The notes beneath the pieces are model-generated. The model searched no databases and had not been told where the DNA came from. It saw only the letters and a list, made by a program, of their open reading frames with translations. A program made the translations under genes and the position numbers. A stretch of 13,448 nucleotides of DNA, taken from positions 1 through 13,448 of the forward strand of contig JAQCJS010000007.1 of assembly GCA_027592975.1 (NCBI GenBank). The letters run 5' to 3'. Source of the DNA: Chloroflexota bacterium. GTDB lineage: Bacteria; Chloroflexota; Dehalococcoidia; UBA2979. Of the stretch, positions 13,132-13,448 are shown piece after piece (within the stretch, counting starts at the first letter, position 1; every line of letters starts with the position of its first letter).

Positions 13132-13448
13132 ATGTTTCGTTCATGGGATGAGGCGGCGTTGGTATCCAGCGAGCGGTTCTCACGTTTCCGGGAAGAAACC
13201 GGAAATCGTCCGCGTGCGGGTCTGCCCCCGCACGACATCGCCGCTGAGGAGGCGGTGCTCGCCGCGCTCTTGCTGGACGAGGACGCCTACCCGCGCGTCC
13301 TGCCGATCATCCAGCCCGGCGACTTCTTCCGCGAGCAGAACGGCTGGATCTACGAGGCATGCCTGGCGCTGTCCGACCGCGGCGACGCGGTCACCATCCC
13401 CACGGTCGCGCATGAGCTGGAGCGCGCGGGGCGGCTGGACGCGGCGGG
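13132..13448 (+). CDS. dnaB: Replicative DNA helicase DnaB, N-terminal part (3' truncated)
   Basis: The first 105 or so codons of the hexameric replicative helicase run off the window end. The diagnostic N-terminal domain reads LPPHDIAAEEAVLAALLLDEDAY, then DFFREQNGWIYEACLAL, followed by AVTIPTVAHELERAGRLD. The ATPase domain is outside the window. The start is uncertain: ATG 13132 gives a 30-residue preface before LPPHD but has no clear ribosome site; GTG 13111 is longer, and TTG 13159 has a GATGAGG nearby. The frame is open only from 13063. An inverted repeat, TTTCCGG (13185-13191) with CCGGAAA (13199-13205), lies in the first codons. Confidence 0.9.
   Translation, partial: MFRSWDEAALVSSERFSRFREETGNRPRAGLPPHDIAAEEAVLAALLLDEDAYPRVLPIIQPGDFFREQNGWIYEACLALSDRGDAVTIPTVAHELERAGRLDAA

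Noticed and set aside
1..13448. CRISPR arrays, tRNA genes, insertion sequences or phage genes
   Set aside because: Reading the window showed no regular spaced repeats, no tRNA-like cloverleaf, no transposase or integrase motifs and no terminal inverted repeats.

Overview
The window is a 13.4 kb, GC-rich, single-strand-coded piece of bacterial chromosome. Every gene I can support lies on the + strand. The gene content suggests Chloroflexota or a similar deep-branching monoderm: a split b6-type cytochrome b complex, a small PurL with a separate PurQ, rpsU-yqeY-pgpH adjacency, rplI next to dnaB, and desulforedoxin-like miniproteins. This lineage is an inference; there is no rRNA here to test it.

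Layout. (1) 1-2826: the end of a cytochrome bc/b6f-type operon, with the cytochrome b6-like subunit (cut by the window edge), a long subunit-IV-like protein, a Rieske Fe-S protein with a twin-arginine motif, and a membrane-anchored dihaem cytochrome c. Together they would oxidise quinol and pass electrons to a c-type carrier. (2) 2939-3213: two tiny tandem desulforedoxin-like genes, the second without the metal cysteines, closed by a hairpin terminator. (3) 3303-6537: a promoter, ribosomal protein S21 with its terminator, a YqeY (GatB-like) protein and a PgpH-type seven-helix HD phosphodiesterase. This is a condensed form of the Firmicutes rpsU-yqeY-...-pgpH cluster. (4) 6615-11055: purQ and purL of de novo purine synthesis, separated by a DUF4389-type membrane protein and an unrecognised four-helix membrane protein. 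purQ and purL carry near-identical promoter/leader motifs. No purS is present. (5) 11058-11833: a small cytochrome c and a DUF1801 protein, translationally overlapped. (6) 11834-13448: a strong promoter with an embedded palindromic operator, a long leader, ribosomal protein L9 with an acidic tail, a terminator, an intergenic region with a parS-like site, and the start of dnaB.

Two genes, the DUF4389 gene near 8013-8021 and purL near 9478, are broken by shifts in the same direction. These may be sequencing or assembly errors or real mutations. The signals most worth following up are the paired metal-binding and metal-less miniproteins, the shared purQ/purL promoter element, the operator upstream of rplI and the parS-like site before dnaB. 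I saw no mobile element, tRNA, rRNA or CRISPR array.
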